64,000 nucleotides of DNA from Streptomyces dangxiongensis (lineage in GTDB: Bacteria > Actinomycetota > Actinomycetes > Streptomycetales > Streptomycetaceae): NCBI RefSeq assembly GCF_003675325.1, contig NZ_CP033073.1:3348001-3412000 (forward strand), written 5' to 3'. Made by a program: the position numbers and the translations under genes. Positions 45,332 through 54,696 of the stretch are shown one piece after another. Below the pieces are notes generated by a model. The model saw nothing but the letters and a program-made list of their open reading frames with translations. It was not told the DNA's origin and made no database searches. Positions within the stretch are counted from its first letter, which is position 1; the number at the start of each line of letters is the position of its first letter.

Positions 45332-47025
45332 TTCTCAGCCCCTTCGGCAGGTACGACTGGGGATTCGGAGGAGTCGTCGCCGGGGTCGGGTGCCCCCGGC
45401 GCCTGGTCGTAGAGGAGGCCGGCGAGGTCGCCCAGCTCCTCGGGCACCTTCGCGGACTCGCTGCGGCCGAGCCCGGCCATCTCCACCACCGTGACGCCGT
45501 CGGCGCCGCGCACCGCACGCACCCACACGCGGCGGCGCTGGATGAACAGGGAGGCGGCCAGACCGAAGATCGCGGCGAGGGCACCGCCGAGCGCCCAGCC
45601 GCCGCCCGGCTCCTGGACGATCTCGAAGCCGGCCCACTCCTTGACGTCCTTCTCGAAGGTGATGGACCCGGCGCCGTTCGGCAGCTTCAGCGAGTCGCCC
45701 GGCTGGAGCAGCTTCTTCAGTAGCTGCCCCTTGGCGTCCTTGAACGCCTTCATATGGGTCTTGTCGAGCTGGTACACGTTCTGCGGGCCGGCGTCCACGC
45801 CGAGGTCGCCGTGGTAGGCGTTCACCGCGAGCAGCGGGTTCAGCAGGGCCGGGTACTGCGAGAGCATCGTGCCGCTGCGGGCGCTGAACGTCGGCACGAA
45901 GAACGTCTGGAAGCCGAGCTGCTCCTTCTCGCCCTTGCCGTTGCGGTAGTCGTCCATCACCTTCACGACACCGTTGGAGGTGACGTTGCCGTCGAGCGGC
46001 AGCAGCGGCACCGCGTCGCGGTAGACGACCTTGCCCTTGCCGTCGCGGACGGTGATGACGGGCGCGTAGCCGTGGCTGACCAGGTAGACCTTGGCGTCGC
46101 CGATCTTCAGCGGCTCGTTGACCTTGACGGTGGTCGGCCGCTCCTTGCCGTACGCGCCCTCGCTGTAGCGGAGCCGCGCCTCGAAGGTGCGCGGGGTGCC
46201 GCGGTTGGGCCCGCTGGTCTCGTAGGTGGCCCGGAAGTCCTTCAGGTCGAAGCTGAACGGCACGAGGTCGTCGCTGCTGAACAGGCTGCCGGACTTGAAG
46301 TCGTCGTAGATCGGCAGCGCGTTGGAGAAGCCGTCGCCCTCCACCACCAGCTTGGTGCCGTCGGACTTGTAGAGCTGGCCCGAGGCGAAGGCGACCAGCA
46401 GCACGATCAGCGCGACGTGGAAGACCAGGTTCCCCACCTCACGCAGATAGCCCTTCTCGGCGGCGACGGCGTCGCCGGCGGCATGGGCGCGGAAGCGGCG
46501 CTTCTTCAGCAGGGCGAGCGCGGCCTCGCGGACCTGCTCGGGGTCCGCCTCGGTGCGCCAGGTGGTGTACGCGGGCAGCCGGGTCAGCCGCCGGGGCGCG
46601 CCCGGCGGACGGCCGCGGAGCTGGCCGACGAACTGCCAGGTGCGCGGGATGATGCAGCCGACGAGGGAGACGAACAGCAGGATGTAGATCGCGGAGAACC
46701 ACACCGAGCTGTAGACGTGGAACAGGCCGAGTTCGTCGTAGACCGGCGCCAGCGTCCGGTGGGCGGCACGGAAGTCCTCCACCTTGCTCGCGTCGGCGCC
46801 GGTCTGCGGGATCAGCGAACCGGGGATGGCGCCGAGCGAGAGCAGCAGGAGCAGCAGCAGCGCGACCCGCATGGAGGTGAGCTGCCGCCAGAACCAGCGC
46901 ACCCAGCCGACGACCCCGAAGCCGGCCGGGGCGGCCTGCTCCTCCCGTGGCGCGGTGGACAACTGGGAGCCGGCCGCCCCCAGGTCCTCCTGCTCCGCAC
47001 TGTTGCCGGTGTCGGTCTTGCTCAT
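45328..47025 (-). CDS. resB: Cytochrome c biogenesis protein ResB
   Basis: 565 residues. Three helices near the N-terminus (from LTSMRVALLLLLLLSLGAIPG), a large extracytoplasmic domain of about 300 residues and a final helix before the cytoplasmic end, the ResB topology. Family blocks: SLIPQTGADASKVEDF, LFHVYSSVWFSAIYILLFVS and VFHVALIVLLVAFASGQLYK. It works with CcsB to deliver and attach heme to apocytochrome c. It is separated from ccdA by three bases. Confidence 0.93.
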   Translation of the reverse strand: MSKTDTGNSAEQEDLGAAGSQLSTAPREEQAAPAGFGVVGWVRWFWRQLTSMRVALLLLLLLSLGAIPGSLIPQTGADASKVEDFRAAHRTLAPVYDELGLFHVYSSVWFSAIYILLFVSLVGCIIPRTWQFVGQLRGRPPGAPRRLTRLPAYTTWRTEADPEQVREAALALLKKRRFRAHAAGDAVAAEKGYLREVGNLVFHVALIVLLVAFASGQLYKSDGTKLVVEGDGFSNALPIYDDFKSGSLFSSDDLVPFSFDLKDFRATYETSGPNRGTPRTFEARLRYSEGAYGKERPTTVKVNEPLKIGDAKVYLVSHGYAPVITVRDGKGKVVYRDAVPLLPLDGNVTSNGVVKVMDDYRNGKGEKEQLGFQTFFVPTFSARSGTMLSQYPALLNPLLAVNAYHGDLGVDAGPQNVYQLDKTHMKAFKDAKGQLLKKLLQPGDSLKLPNGAGSITFEKDVKEWAGFEIVQEPGGGWALGGALAAIFGLAASLFIQRRRVWVRAVRGADGVTVVEMAGLGRSESAKVPEELGDLAGLLYDQAPGAPDPGDDSSESPVVPAEGAEK

Positions 47026-47028
47026 CGG

Positions 47029-47808
47029 TCAGATCCCTACATCGAAGCCGTCGGACCAGGTCTGCATCTGCTGGATCAGACCGCTCCAGGCGCCGGTCAG
47101 CAGCAGCACACCGGTCAGGATCATCATCGAGCCGCCGATGCGCATCACCCACACATAGTGGCGCTTGACCCAGGCGAAGGCGCCGAGCGCCTTGCGGAAG
47201 GCGATCGCGGTGAGGACGAAGGGGACGCCGAGGCCGAGGCAGTACACCAGCATCAGCAGCGAACCGCGCGCGGCGCTCGACTCCTGGAAGGAGAGGAGGT
47301 TGACCGAGGAGAGCGTGGGTCCCATGCAGGGCGTCCAGCCGACACCGAAGAGGGCGCCGAGGAAGGGCGCCCCCAGCAGGCCGCCGGTCGGCCGCCGGTG
47401 GAAGCGGAACTCGCGCATGGTGAACCAGGGCATGAGCCCCATGAAGAACACGCCCATGGCGATCATGAGCACGCCGAGCACCTTGGACAGGGTGCCCTGG
47501 TACTCGATCAGGTTGGCGCCGAAGTAGCCGAACAGTGCCCCGCTGGAGACGAACACCGCGCTGAAGCCCAGCACGAACAGGGCGGCGCCGGCGACCATCC
47601 GTCCCCGTCGCGCCTCGGCCAGGTCGGTGCCGGCGACGCCGGTGACGTAGGAGAGGTAGCCGGGGACCAGCGGAAGCACACAGGGCGAGAAGAAGGAGAC
47701 GAGCCCGGCGAGCAGGGCGACGGGCAGGGCGACGGGCAGGGCGCCGTGCAGGACGGTCTGGTTGCGCCCCGGGCCCGCCTCCGCGGCCAGCGTCAGCAGT
47801 GCGCTCAC
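47029..47808 (-). CDS. ccdA: Cytochrome c biogenesis protein CcdA
   Basis: 259-residue membrane protein that passes electrons across the membrane to ResA. Six helices and the two conserved Cys: PCVLPLVPGYLSYVTG (FFSPCVLPL, helix 1) and GWTPCMGPTLSSVNLL (helix 4). The start is GTG 47808, one base from the resA stop. Confidence 0.94.
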   Translation of the reverse strand: MSALLTLAAEAGPGRNQTVLHGALPVALPVALLAGLVSFFSPCVLPLVPGYLSYVTGVAGTDLAEARRGRMVAGAALFVLGFSAVFVSSGALFGYFGANLIEYQGTLSKVLGVLMIAMGVFFMGLMPWFTMREFRFHRRPTGGLLGAPFLGALFGVGWTPCMGPTLSSVNLLSFQESSAARGSLLMLVYCLGLGVPFVLTAIAFRKALGAFAWVKRHYVWVMRIGGSMMILTGVLLLTGAWSGLIQQMQTWSDGFDVGI

Positions 47809-47809
47809 G

Positions 47810-48400
47810 TCACTTCTCCGCGAGGACCGGCTTGACCATCTTCAGCAGGGTCGTGTCGTCGAGCGGCTCCAGGGCGCGCGCGGCGATCCTGCCGTGCCGG
47901 TCGATGATGAGCGTGGAGGGGACGAGCTGCGGGTTGAGGGTGCCCTTCTTGAAGCGGAGCATCAGCCGGCCGGTGGGGTCGTACAGGCTCGGGTAGGTGA
48001 TGCCGCGCGCCTTCTCGAAGGCGAGTGCGGGGATGGTGCTGGCGTCGCGGGTGTTGATCCCGACGAACTGGACACCCTTGCCCTCGTACCGCTTCGAGAC
48101 CTGGGCGAAGTACTTCGCCTCCTCCCGGCACGGCCCGCACCAGGAGCCCCACACGTTGAGGACGACGACCTTGCCCCGGTAGTCGGCGACGTCGAGGGAC
48201 CTGCCGTCGACGGTCTTGCCGGACAGGTCGGGGACGGCGGCGCGCTTTCCGGCCGGGACGGTGTCGATGCCGTTGTTGCCGGTGATGAAGTTGGTGTCGC
48301 CGCCACCACCGGAGATACCGCCCTTACCGCACGCGGACACGGTCAGGGCCGCGACGGCGGCCACAGCGCTGAGCAGGACGGCGCGGCTACGGGTACTCAT
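47810..48400 (-). CDS. resA: Thiol-disulfide oxidoreductase ResA (TlpA-like lipoprotein)
   Basis: 196 residues. A lipoprotein signal (hydrophobic AVLLSAVAAVAALTVSACGK with lipobox VSAC) anchors it outside the membrane. The thioredoxin fold contains WGSWCGPCREEAKYF, the redox-active CGPC that reduces apocytochrome c cysteines before heme attachment. First gene of the res operon. The ATG at 48400 directly abuts a Rex-like palindrome and lacks an ordinary ribosome site. Confidence 0.93.
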   Translation of the reverse strand: MSTRSRAVLLSAVAAVAALTVSACGKGGISGGGGDTNFITGNNGIDTVPAGKRAAVPDLSGKTVDGRSLDVADYRGKVVVLNVWGSWCGPCREEAKYFAQVSKRYEGKGVQFVGINTRDASTIPALAFEKARGITYPSLYDPTGRLMLRFKKGTLNPQLVPSTLIIDRHGRIAARALEPLDDTTLLKMVKPVLAEK

Positions 48401-48415
48401 GTGAAAAGTTTCGCA
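48400..48415. promoter_or_regulatory. Rex-like operator at the resA start
   Basis: TGTGAAAAGTTTCGCA matches TGTGAA-N4-TTCACA at 11 of 12 defined positions. It immediately precedes (and touches) the resA ATG. Rex regulation of respiratory genes in Streptomyces is established; binding here is inferred. Confidence 0.5.
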
Positions 48416-48517
48416 TGCCTGTTCCGCGCATCTCGCCCGCCCCCCTGTCGGGCGGAAAACCGCATTTCAGGGCGTATTTACAAGGGACATTCCAGACAAC
48501 AGCCCGCACCGGCCCCC

Positions 48518-49810
48518 TCAGGCGGCGTCGGAGGAGGCCGCCTTGCCGCCCCGCAGGAACTGCTTCCACCCACCGGCGGGCCGCTGCCCGACCTCCAGCG
48601 ACCGCAGCCGGGCGAGCACCTCGGGCTTCTGCACGTCCATCCAGTCCACGAACTGCCGGAAGGAGACCAGCCGGACGTCGGCGCCCTTCTCCTTCTCCCG
48701 CGCGATGTGCCGGAAGGCCTCCTCGACGGAGTCCATGTAGATGCCGCCGTTCCACTGCTCGAAGTGGTTGCCGACGAAGAACGGCGCCCGGTTCGTCTCG
48801 TACGCCCGCTGGAACCCCTGGATGTACGCCTGCGCGGACTGCTTGCGCCAGGCCGGGTAGTTGTAGGCGGGCGCCTTGGTCGAGTTCACGGACTGGTTGG
48901 CGAGCATGTTGTAGTCCATGGACAGGACCTCGAACGAACGACCGGGGAAAGGTATCTGCTGGAGGGGCAGGTCCCAGATCCCCAGCTTCTTCGCCGGCCA
49001 CACCTGACGGCCGCCCGGCGAGGAGGCGTCGTAGCGCCAGCCCAGCTCGCGGGCGGTGGGCAGCAGGTTGTCCTGGCCGAGCAGACAGGGCGTACGGCCG
49101 CCGGTCAGCTCCTTGTCGTAGTCGAAGGGCAGCGACGGCAGATCGGTCCAGCCGGTGTTGGTCCGCCACTCCTTCACGAACGCCTTGGCCTGCCGGATCT
49201 CGCTCCCCCACTGCTGCGGGGTCCAGTTGCCGACCGTGCCGTGACCGGCGCAGAAGTGCCCGTTGAAGTGCGTGCCGATCTCGTGGCCCTCCAGCCAGGC
49301 CCGGCGCACGTTGGCCAGCGTGGCCTTGATGTGGGCGTCGGTGAGGTAGCCGATGTCGGAGGCGCCGCGCGGGTTGTTCGGGGGCTCGTACAGCCGCTTC
49401 TTCGCCTCGGGCAGCAGATACAGCCCCGAGAGGAAGAAGGTCATGCTCGCGCCGTGCTCCTTGGCCAGGTCCAGGAAGCGGGGGAAGAGGCCGTTGCCGA
49501 CCTCGCCGGCGCCGTCCCAGGAGAAGACCACGAACTGCGGCGGGGTCTGCCCCGGCTCCAGCGGCTCCGGCCTGGCCGGCTTGTGCGGCTGCCGGCCGGT
49601 GAAGGAGGTCGAGCCGTCGCCGATGGGCCGCGCCGGACGCGCCCCGCCGTTGCTTCCCTGCTCCTTCTTCGGCCGGCCGGAACCATCCGGGTGCCCGGCG
49701 CCGTCCGAGGACGTGGAACCGCCGCACCCGGCCAGCGAGGCGGCGGCCGCCGCGCCCGCGCCGAGGCCGAGTGCTCCCCTCCGGGAGAGGGTCCGGGAGA
49801 AGGTGCGCAT
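48518..49810 (-). CDS. Secreted polysaccharide-deacetylase-like lipoprotein
   Basis: 430 residues. The signal has a twin-Arg (LSRRGALGLG) and a lipobox (ASLAGCGG). A Pro/Gly-rich linker follows, then a NodB/CE4-like domain: FVVFSWDGAGEVGNGLFPRF (metal Asp region), HGASMTFFLSGLYLLP and the His pair EIGTHFNGHF. The catalytic motifs deviate from canonical TFDDGP, so activity is unproven. A role in wall or exopolysaccharide modification is likely. Start ATG 49810, with GGGGATC before it. Confidence 0.8.
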   Translation of the reverse strand: MRTFSRTLSRRGALGLGAGAAAAASLAGCGGSTSSDGAGHPDGSGRPKKEQGSNGGARPARPIGDGSTSFTGRQPHKPARPEPLEPGQTPPQFVVFSWDGAGEVGNGLFPRFLDLAKEHGASMTFFLSGLYLLPEAKKRLYEPPNNPRGASDIGYLTDAHIKATLANVRRAWLEGHEIGTHFNGHFCAGHGTVGNWTPQQWGSEIRQAKAFVKEWRTNTGWTDLPSLPFDYDKELTGGRTPCLLGQDNLLPTARELGWRYDASSPGGRQVWPAKKLGIWDLPLQQIPFPGRSFEVLSMDYNMLANQSVNSTKAPAYNYPAWRKQSAQAYIQGFQRAYETNRAPFFVGNHFEQWNGGIYMDSVEEAFRHIAREKEKGADVRLVSFRQFVDWMDVQKPEVLARLRSLEVGQRPAGGWKQFLRGGKAASSDAA

Positions 49811-49966
49811 GGAGATCCCCGATTCGTCGCGCCTGCTGGTGGTCACCCAGTCAGAGGGCGCGAAGATCGGGGAGGTTCCTGTGATTCTTATGTTTTTCGC
49901 AATATTCCCTGCGGAATACCCTAAGTCACACCAATCGGACTCTGCGTTTCCATGAGCCCGGGGCGG

Positions 49967-50662
49967 TCAGGCCCCGAAGGCCTTGCCCTGGGCCGCGCCC
50001 GCGCCCTTCTGGGGCTTGGCACCGGCGCGCAGATGGACCGGGACGAGATCGATGGCGGGCTCGCTGTAGCCGACCGACACGATCCTGTCGCCCTGGTAGG
50101 TGAACGTCGTCAGGGACGCGAGCGTGCACTGCCGCTTGCGCGGATCGTGCCACAGCCGCCGCCGCTCGACGTACGACCGCACGATCCAGATCGGTAGCTG
50201 ATGGCTCACCAGCACCGCCTCGTGTCCACGCGCCCGGTCCTTGGCCGCGTTCAGCGCGCCCATCATCCGCACGACCTGGTCGACGTACGGCTCGCCCCAG
50301 GACGGCCGGAACGGGTTGACGAGGTGCTTCCAGTTGTCCGGCTTGCGCAGCGCGCCGTCCCCGACGCCGAACGTCTTGCCCTGGAAGATGTTCTCCGCCT
50401 CGATCAGCCGCTCGTCGGTGTCCAGGTCCAGCCCGTGCGCCTTGGCGATCGGCGTGGCCGTCTCCTGCGCCCGCTCCAGCGGGGACGCGCAGACATGGGT
50501 CACGTCGCGCGGGGCGAGGTGCTCGGCGACCCGGTCGGCCATCTGCCGCCCCAGCTCCGAGAGGTGGTACCCGGGCAGCCGCCCGTACAGGATCCCGTCC
50601 GGGTTCTCGACCTCGCCGTGCCGCATGAGGTGGACGACGGTGATGTCCTTGTGGTCGCTCAT
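49967..50662 (-). CDS. Histidine phosphatase family protein
   Basis: 231 residues of the phosphoglycerate-mutase-like branch. The phosphohistidine motif is [14 protein letters not shown] (RHG), the second His is in [12 protein letters not shown], and [15 protein letters not shown] is the usual substrate-pocket block. The substrate is unknown. GTG/ATG-type overlap with hemL (50659-50662) suggests co-transcription. Confidence 0.88.
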   Translation of the reverse strand: MSDHKDITVVHLMRHGEVENPDGILYGRLPGYHLSELGRQMADRVAEHLAPRDVTHVCASPLERAQETATPIAKAHGLDLDTDERLIEAENIFQGKTFGVGDGALRKPDNWKHLVNPFRPSWGEPYVDQVVRMMGALNAAKDRARGHEAVLVSHQLPIWIVRSYVERRRLWHDPRKRQCTLASLTTFTYQGDRIVSVGYSEPAIDLVPVHLRAGAKPQKGAGAAQGKAFGA

Positions 50663-51987
50663 GCCGCTGTGGCCTCCGCAGCCGCCCGGGCCGCCGCCGG
50701 AAGGGCGTCGGCGATCTTCTGGATGGCCCGCTCGTCGTGGGCCGTGGACACGAACCAGGACTCGAAGGACGACGGCGGCAGGTAGACGCCGTTCGCCAGC
50801 AGCGAGTGGAAGAACGCGGTGAAGCGGAACGACTCCTGCCGCTTGGCGTCCTCGTAGTCACGCACCTGCCGGTCCGTGAAGAACACCGAGAACATGTTGG
50901 AGGCGGTCTGGAGCCGGTGCGCGACACCCTCCTTGGTGAGCGCCTCCGTGACGAGGGACCGGATCTGCGCCGAGACGGCGTCCACGGTCTCGTACGCCGC
51001 GTCGTCCAGCAGCCGCAGTTGGGCGAGCCCGGCGGCGGTGGCGACCGGGTTACCGGAGAGCGTGCCGGCCTGGTAGACGGGCCCCGCGGGGGCTAGATGG
51101 GCCATGACGTCGGCCCGGCCGCCGAAGGCGGCGGCGGGGAACCCGCCGCCCATGACCTTCCCGAAGGTCATCAGGTCCGGCCTGACCCCGTCGATCCCGT
51201 ACCAACCGGCCCGGCTGGTCCGGAAGCCGGTCATGACCTCGTCGGAGATGTACAGCGCGCCGTTCTCCCGGCAGGCGTCCCTGAGCCCCTGGTTGAACCC
51301 GGGGTCCGGCGGCACGACACCCATGTTGCCCGGCGACGCCTCCGTGATCAGGCACGCGATCTCACCCGGATGCCGGTGGAAGGCCTCCTGCACGGCCTCC
51401 AGGTCGTTGTACGGCAGCACGATCGTGTCGCCCGCCTGCGCACCGGTGACACCGGGGGTGTCGGGCAGCGCGAACGTGGCGACCCCCGACCCGGCGGCGG
51501 CGAGCAGCGAGTCGACGTGCCCGTGGTAGCACCCGGCGAACTTGATCACCTTCGACCGCCGGGTGAACCCGCGGGCCAGCCGGATGGCGGACATGGTGGC
51601 CTCGGTCCCACTGCTCACGAGCCGCACCTGCTCGACGGGCTCGACACGGGCGACGATCTCCTCGGCGAGCGCGACCTCGCCCTCGCCGGGCGTACCGAAG
51701 GACGTACCGCGGGCCACGGCCTCCTGGACGGCGGCGATGACCTCGGGGTGGGAGTGGCCGAGGATCATCGGCCCCCAGGAGCACACGAGGTCGACGTACT
51801 CGCGCCCGTCGGCGTCGGTCAGACAGGCCCCTTTGCCCGACACCATGAAGCGGGGGGTCCCGCCGACGGCACGGAAGGCGCGCACCGGGGAGTTCACCCC
51901 GCCCGGGGTGACGGCGGAGGCGCGGTCGAAGAGCGCCTGTGAGACCGGCGCGTCGTAGGGATAGGGCGTTTCGCTCAGGGCACTCAT
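50659..51987 (-). CDS. hemL: Glutamate-1-semialdehyde 2,1-aminomutase
   Basis: PLP enzyme forming 5-aminolevulinate, the heme precursor. 442 residues from ATG 51987 ([16 protein letters not shown]). Motifs: [35 protein letters not shown] (phosphate-binding) and [18 protein letters not shown] (PLP Lys in FGKVMGGG). The frame is open further upstream but carries no ribosome site. Placing hemL close to the cytochrome c operon fits heme supply for respiration. Confidence 0.94.
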   Translation of the reverse strand: MSALSETPYPYDAPVSQALFDRASAVTPGGVNSPVRAFRAVGGTPRFMVSGKGACLTDADGREYVDLVCSWGPMILGHSHPEVIAAVQEAVARGTSFGTPGEGEVALAEEIVARVEPVEQVRLVSSGTEATMSAIRLARGFTRRSKVIKFAGCYHGHVDSLLAAAGSGVATFALPDTPGVTGAQAGDTIVLPYNDLEAVQEAFHRHPGEIACLITEASPGNMGVVPPDPGFNQGLRDACRENGALYISDEVMTGFRTSRAGWYGIDGVRPDLMTFGKVMGGGFPAAAFGGRADVMAHLAPAGPVYQAGTLSGNPVATAAGLAQLRLLDDAAYETVDAVSAQIRSLVTEALTKEGVAHRLQTASNMFSVFFTDRQVRDYEDAKRQESFRFTAFFHSLLANGVYLPPSSFESWFVSTAHDERAIQKIADALPAAARAAAEATAA

Positions 51988-52302
51988 GACGTGCGTCTTC
52001 TCCGACTTCTCGGACTCCGGTTGCGGGGTGACCTCCTCAGGGTAGGCCGCGCCCCGTCCGGACCGCGGACGGCCTCGGGATCGCAGCGCCGCCATCCGGC
52101 GGGCATCTGCGAGACTGGCACCTGATACACACAGCTCCTGCGCACGTAATCATCAGAAGCCGGGTGATCAGGGGCCGGACGGATCCCGTGGACTGTTGTT
52201 CCACCGCACGTTTCGGCGGGCGGCCGTGGGGGAGGTCACTGACACGATGATCGGGTTGCGCGGCGGGGGCCACGCGTCCTAGAAAAGCAGTCGGGTGGAG
52301 AT
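51988..52302. other. Divergent intergenic region hemL / 52303 gene
   Basis: About 315 bases between divergent genes, so promoters for both are expected. Some AT-richer stretches occur (AATCATCAGAA near 52148). No palindrome, RNA gene or terminator was identified with confidence. Confidence 0.4.
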
Positions 52303-53148
52303 ATGCATCGCGGTGGCGGACTGGGCGAGGGGACTGACGACCTGGGTCCTCGACGTGCCCGGCGGGGAAGGCACCGGCGCGACGCGGAGGAAACGACCGA
52401 AAGACGGCAGGAAACACGGCAGGCCGACGCACGACAGCCCGAGGCGCGGCCGTCCGAGGCATGGCAGGCTGAGGCACGGCAGTCCGAGGCACGGCCGGCA
52501 CAGGGTGTACCGAGCGAGCCCGAGCGGTACGACCGGCAGATCGACCGGGAGCTGGACCGCGAACTGGAGCGTGATCTGGACCGCGGTGCGGACCGTGATC
52601 TGGACCGTGGTGCGGAGCAGCGGCGGAACGGCAGGCCGGACCGGTCGGCCGACCACGGGCTCGACCACCGGGTCGACCGCCTCCGGGCGGGGAGCAGGAA
52701 TGGTGGTCGGGTGGGGGTGACGTACAAATACTTCGGCGCGCCGGACGGTGCGACCGCGGCCCGCGTTCCCATCTCGATGCGTCCCGAGGAACTCGGCGGC
52801 GACGAGCTGGGCATGAACGGCATGTTCACCAAGATCAAGCCGGAGACGATGGCCGCGATGGTCCTGACCGGCATCGAAGGTGTCCCCCTGCACAAGGTGC
52901 CACCCCTCGAACTGGTCGTCCTGCACCCCGACTACGCGGTCGTCAAACTCCCCATGACGGTCGTGGACCCCCTGCGGGGCATCGGCGAGGAAGCGGTCGG
53001 CGCGGCGGCGTTCATCTGGTCGACGGTCCCGGACCGAGGCGGCCCCCGCGACGCGTTCAACGTGTACCAGCTACTCCACGAGTGGCAGGACTTCAGCCAC
53101 CGGCTGCATGAGGCGGGGCATCAGCCTTATTGCCTTGTGTGGCCCTGA
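52303..53148 (+). CDS. Conserved hypothetical protein with repetitive N-terminus
   Basis: 281 residues, cytoplasmic. Residues 20-130 are highly charged and repetitive: pentapeptide EAR units (RQPEARPSEAWQAEARQSEA) and RELDRELERDLDRGADRDLD, which likely form a coiled or disordered region. The C-terminal about 140 residues look globular (TYKYFGAPDGATAARVPISM ... PLTVVDPLRGIGEEAVGAAA) and end FSHRLHEAGHQPYCLVWP. Function unknown. ATG 52303 has GGTGGAG close upstream. Its 3' end is duplicated at 54641-54696. Confidence 0.75.
   Translation: MHRGGGLGEGTDDLGPRRARRGRHRRDAEETTERRQETRQADARQPEARPSEAWQAEARQSEARPAQGVPSEPERYDRQIDRELDRELERDLDRGADRDLDRGAEQRRNGRPDRSADHGLDHRVDRLRAGSRNGGRVGVTYKYFGAPDGATAARVPISMRPEELGGDELGMNGMFTKIKPETMAAMVLTGIEGVPLHKVPPLELVVLHPDYAVVKLPMTVVDPLRGIGEEAVGAAAFIWSTVPDRGGPRDAFNVYQLLHEWQDFSHRLHEAGHQPYCLVWP
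53077..53132 (+). repeat. 56-bp repeat, original copy (3' end of 52303 gene)
   Basis: Starts CACGAGTGGCAGGACTTCAG and lies in the coding end of the gene. It matches 54641-54696 at 54 of 56 positions, direct orientation. Between the copies lies a 1.5-kb segment with the patatin gene. Confidence 0.9.
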
Positions 53149-53168
53149 GCTGGGGTTCCTCGGGTGGC

Positions 53169-53192
53169 GGGCGGGGTTTTCGTACCCCGCCC
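53169..53192 (+). terminator. Terminator after the 52303 gene
   Basis: Perfect 8-base arms GGGCGGGG (53169-53176) and CCCCGCCC (53185-53192) with an 8-base TTTTCGTA loop, 20 bases after the stop. Confidence 0.8.
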
Positions 53193-53632
53193 TCGTCATG
53201 TGCCGGGAGGGGCCTTCAGGCGACCAGGGCACAGTGAGGGCACATTGGTTTTGCCGGGGGCACCGATGTGCCCTGGGCTTCTGGTGCCCACGTGTGTGAC
53301 ACCCCGCCCGGCACAGCCTGGCCAGACGCCACCGAGCCCGTCACAGCCTGGGCCCGCGGGGCCGTCAGTGGGTGGGAAGACACCTGTCCCGTCCACTTCC
53401 GGCTTTCCCGTACCTCGCGCATCTCCACCGCCCATCTGGGATCCTTGCCCGCATCGCTGCCCTCATCAAGGCCCCCTGGTCGAGTCATATTGCCGCGGTC
53501 AGCGCGAGGATGCCGGACGGCGATTCCGGCGGGGCTCTTGCCGCCGTGTCGTTCAATTCAGGTTCGAGCCGGCCATTGAGGGGCTGGTTGATCGTTAGGG
53601 TCGAGATCGCCACAGCAACGGATGGGGGAACG
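53193..53632. other. Non-coding left part of the inserted segment
   Basis: About 440 bases with no supported gene. It contains an imperfect hairpin (arms GGGCACATTGG at 53238-53248 and CCGATGTGCCC at 53263-53273) and a motif GATGTGCCCT (53265-53274) that reappears inverted at 54511-54520 beyond the patatin gene. The long frame running into the patatin gene has no ribosome site at its start. Confidence 0.5.
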
Positions 53633-54487
53633 GTGCATTCGCTGGACAGTGCGCTCGTGCTCGGCCCGGGCGGGCACGTTGGTACCGCCTGGATGGTGGG
53701 ACTCGCCCACGGCCTGCGCGGCCTGGGCGTCGACCTGGGCGCGGCGGATCTGGTCGTCGGCACCTCAGCCGGCGCGATCGTGGGCGGCGCGCTGGCCACG
53801 GGCCAGGACCTCGCACACTTCGCCGACCCCGTCGGCAGCAGCGGCGACGGTCCCCGGCCGCCGCAGGCCGATCCGCAGCGCATGGGTGAGGTCTTCGCGG
53901 TCCTCGGTGCCGGCCTGCCACCGGAGGAAGCCCGTCGGCGGGTCGGGCGGATCGCCCTCGACGCGGCCGATCCGGAGGCCGAGCGGGCCCTGGTCGCGGT
54001 GCGACGTCGGCTCGTCGGCACGGACGCCTGGCCGACTGAGCCTCGCCTTCTCATCCCTGCCGTGGAGGCGGGAAGCGGCGAGCCGGTGGTCTGGGATCGC
54101 GACAGTGGCGTTCCACTGGCGGCTGCTGTCGCGGCCTCCAGCTCGTTCCCGGGCGCAGCGCCTCCCGTCTCGATCGGCGGACGCCACTACATCGACGGCG
54201 CGCTGCGGGCAGGCACCAACGTGGACCTCGCGGCCGGTGCACGTACGTTGGTCGTCGTGGAGCCGATGGCGCGTCAGGCTCCCGTGCAGGAAGCGTTGGC
54301 CGCGCTGGGCGCGGAGACGGTGGTGTCGCTGTTCCCGGACGAGGCATCGGCGGCGACGCTCGGCACGGACCCGTCGGACCCGTCGGCGTGGGTGCCTGCG
54401 TTCCGGGCGGGGCGGCTGCAGGCCGCTGCCGCGCGGAAGCAGCTAGCCGACTCCTGGGCGCCGGCGAGAGGCGAAAGCTTGGCATGA
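53633..54487 (+). CDS. Patatin-like phospholipase (RssA-type)
   Basis: 284 residues of the bacterial patatin family, a Ser-Asp dyad lipase. The oxyanion hole motif LVLGPGGHVGTAW, the nucleophile elbow VVGTSAGAIVGG (GTSAG) and the DGA-type catalytic Asp in HYIDGALRAGTNVDL are all intact. The start is GTG 53633 with GGGGAA upstream; a longer frame of 87 extra codons looks non-coding. It is the only gene in the segment between the 56-base repeats. Confidence 0.88.
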   Translation: MHSLDSALVLGPGGHVGTAWMVGLAHGLRGLGVDLGAADLVVGTSAGAIVGGALATGQDLAHFADPVGSSGDGPRPPQADPQRMGEVFAVLGAGLPPEEARRRVGRIALDAADPEAERALVAVRRRLVGTDAWPTEPRLLIPAVEAGSGEPVVWDRDSGVPLAAAVAASSSFPGAAPPVSIGGRHYIDGALRAGTNVDLAAGARTLVVVEPMARQAPVQEALAALGAETVVSLFPDEASAATLGTDPSDPSAWVPAFRAGRLQAAAARKQLADSWAPARGESLA

Positions 54488-54690
54488 ACGCCTCCCCAGG
54501 CACGTGCCCGAGGGCACATCCAGGGCACACGAGCCCGGGAAGCGGTGTTGACCCGTGAGAACTACCGAGAGGTGTTCCGCAGGTCAACACGCGTTTGACC
54601 AAGAAATCCCAGCTCAGCCCCGCACCCCTCCCATTCCCTGCACGAGTGGCAGGACTTCAGCCACCGGCTGCATGAGGCAGGACATCAGCC
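54488..54690. other. Non-coding right part of the inserted segment
   Basis: About 200 bases with several GGGCAC repeats (CACGTGCCCGAGGGCACATC, 54501-54520). A dyad near 54552-54598 pairs GTTGACC with GGTCAAC. No gene. Confidence 0.4.
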
Positions 54691-54696
54691 TTATTG
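54641..54696 (+). repeat. 56-bp repeat, second copy
   Basis: Direct copy of 53077-53132 (two substitutions in GCAGGACAT vs GCGGGGCAT). Outside it, flanking sequences differ completely. It marks the right edge of the inserted segment and touches the HAD pseudogene. Confidence 0.9.

Noticed and set aside
53372..53632. 87-codon N-terminal extension of the patatin protein
   Set aside because: Its sequence lacks a ribosome site and normal coding character, and the GTG at 53633 starts right before the conserved GPGG motif.
53133..54640. Phage or ICE remnant with integrase between the 56-base repeats
   Set aside because: No integrase, excisionase or replication gene fits in the 1.5 kb; only the patatin gene is supported.
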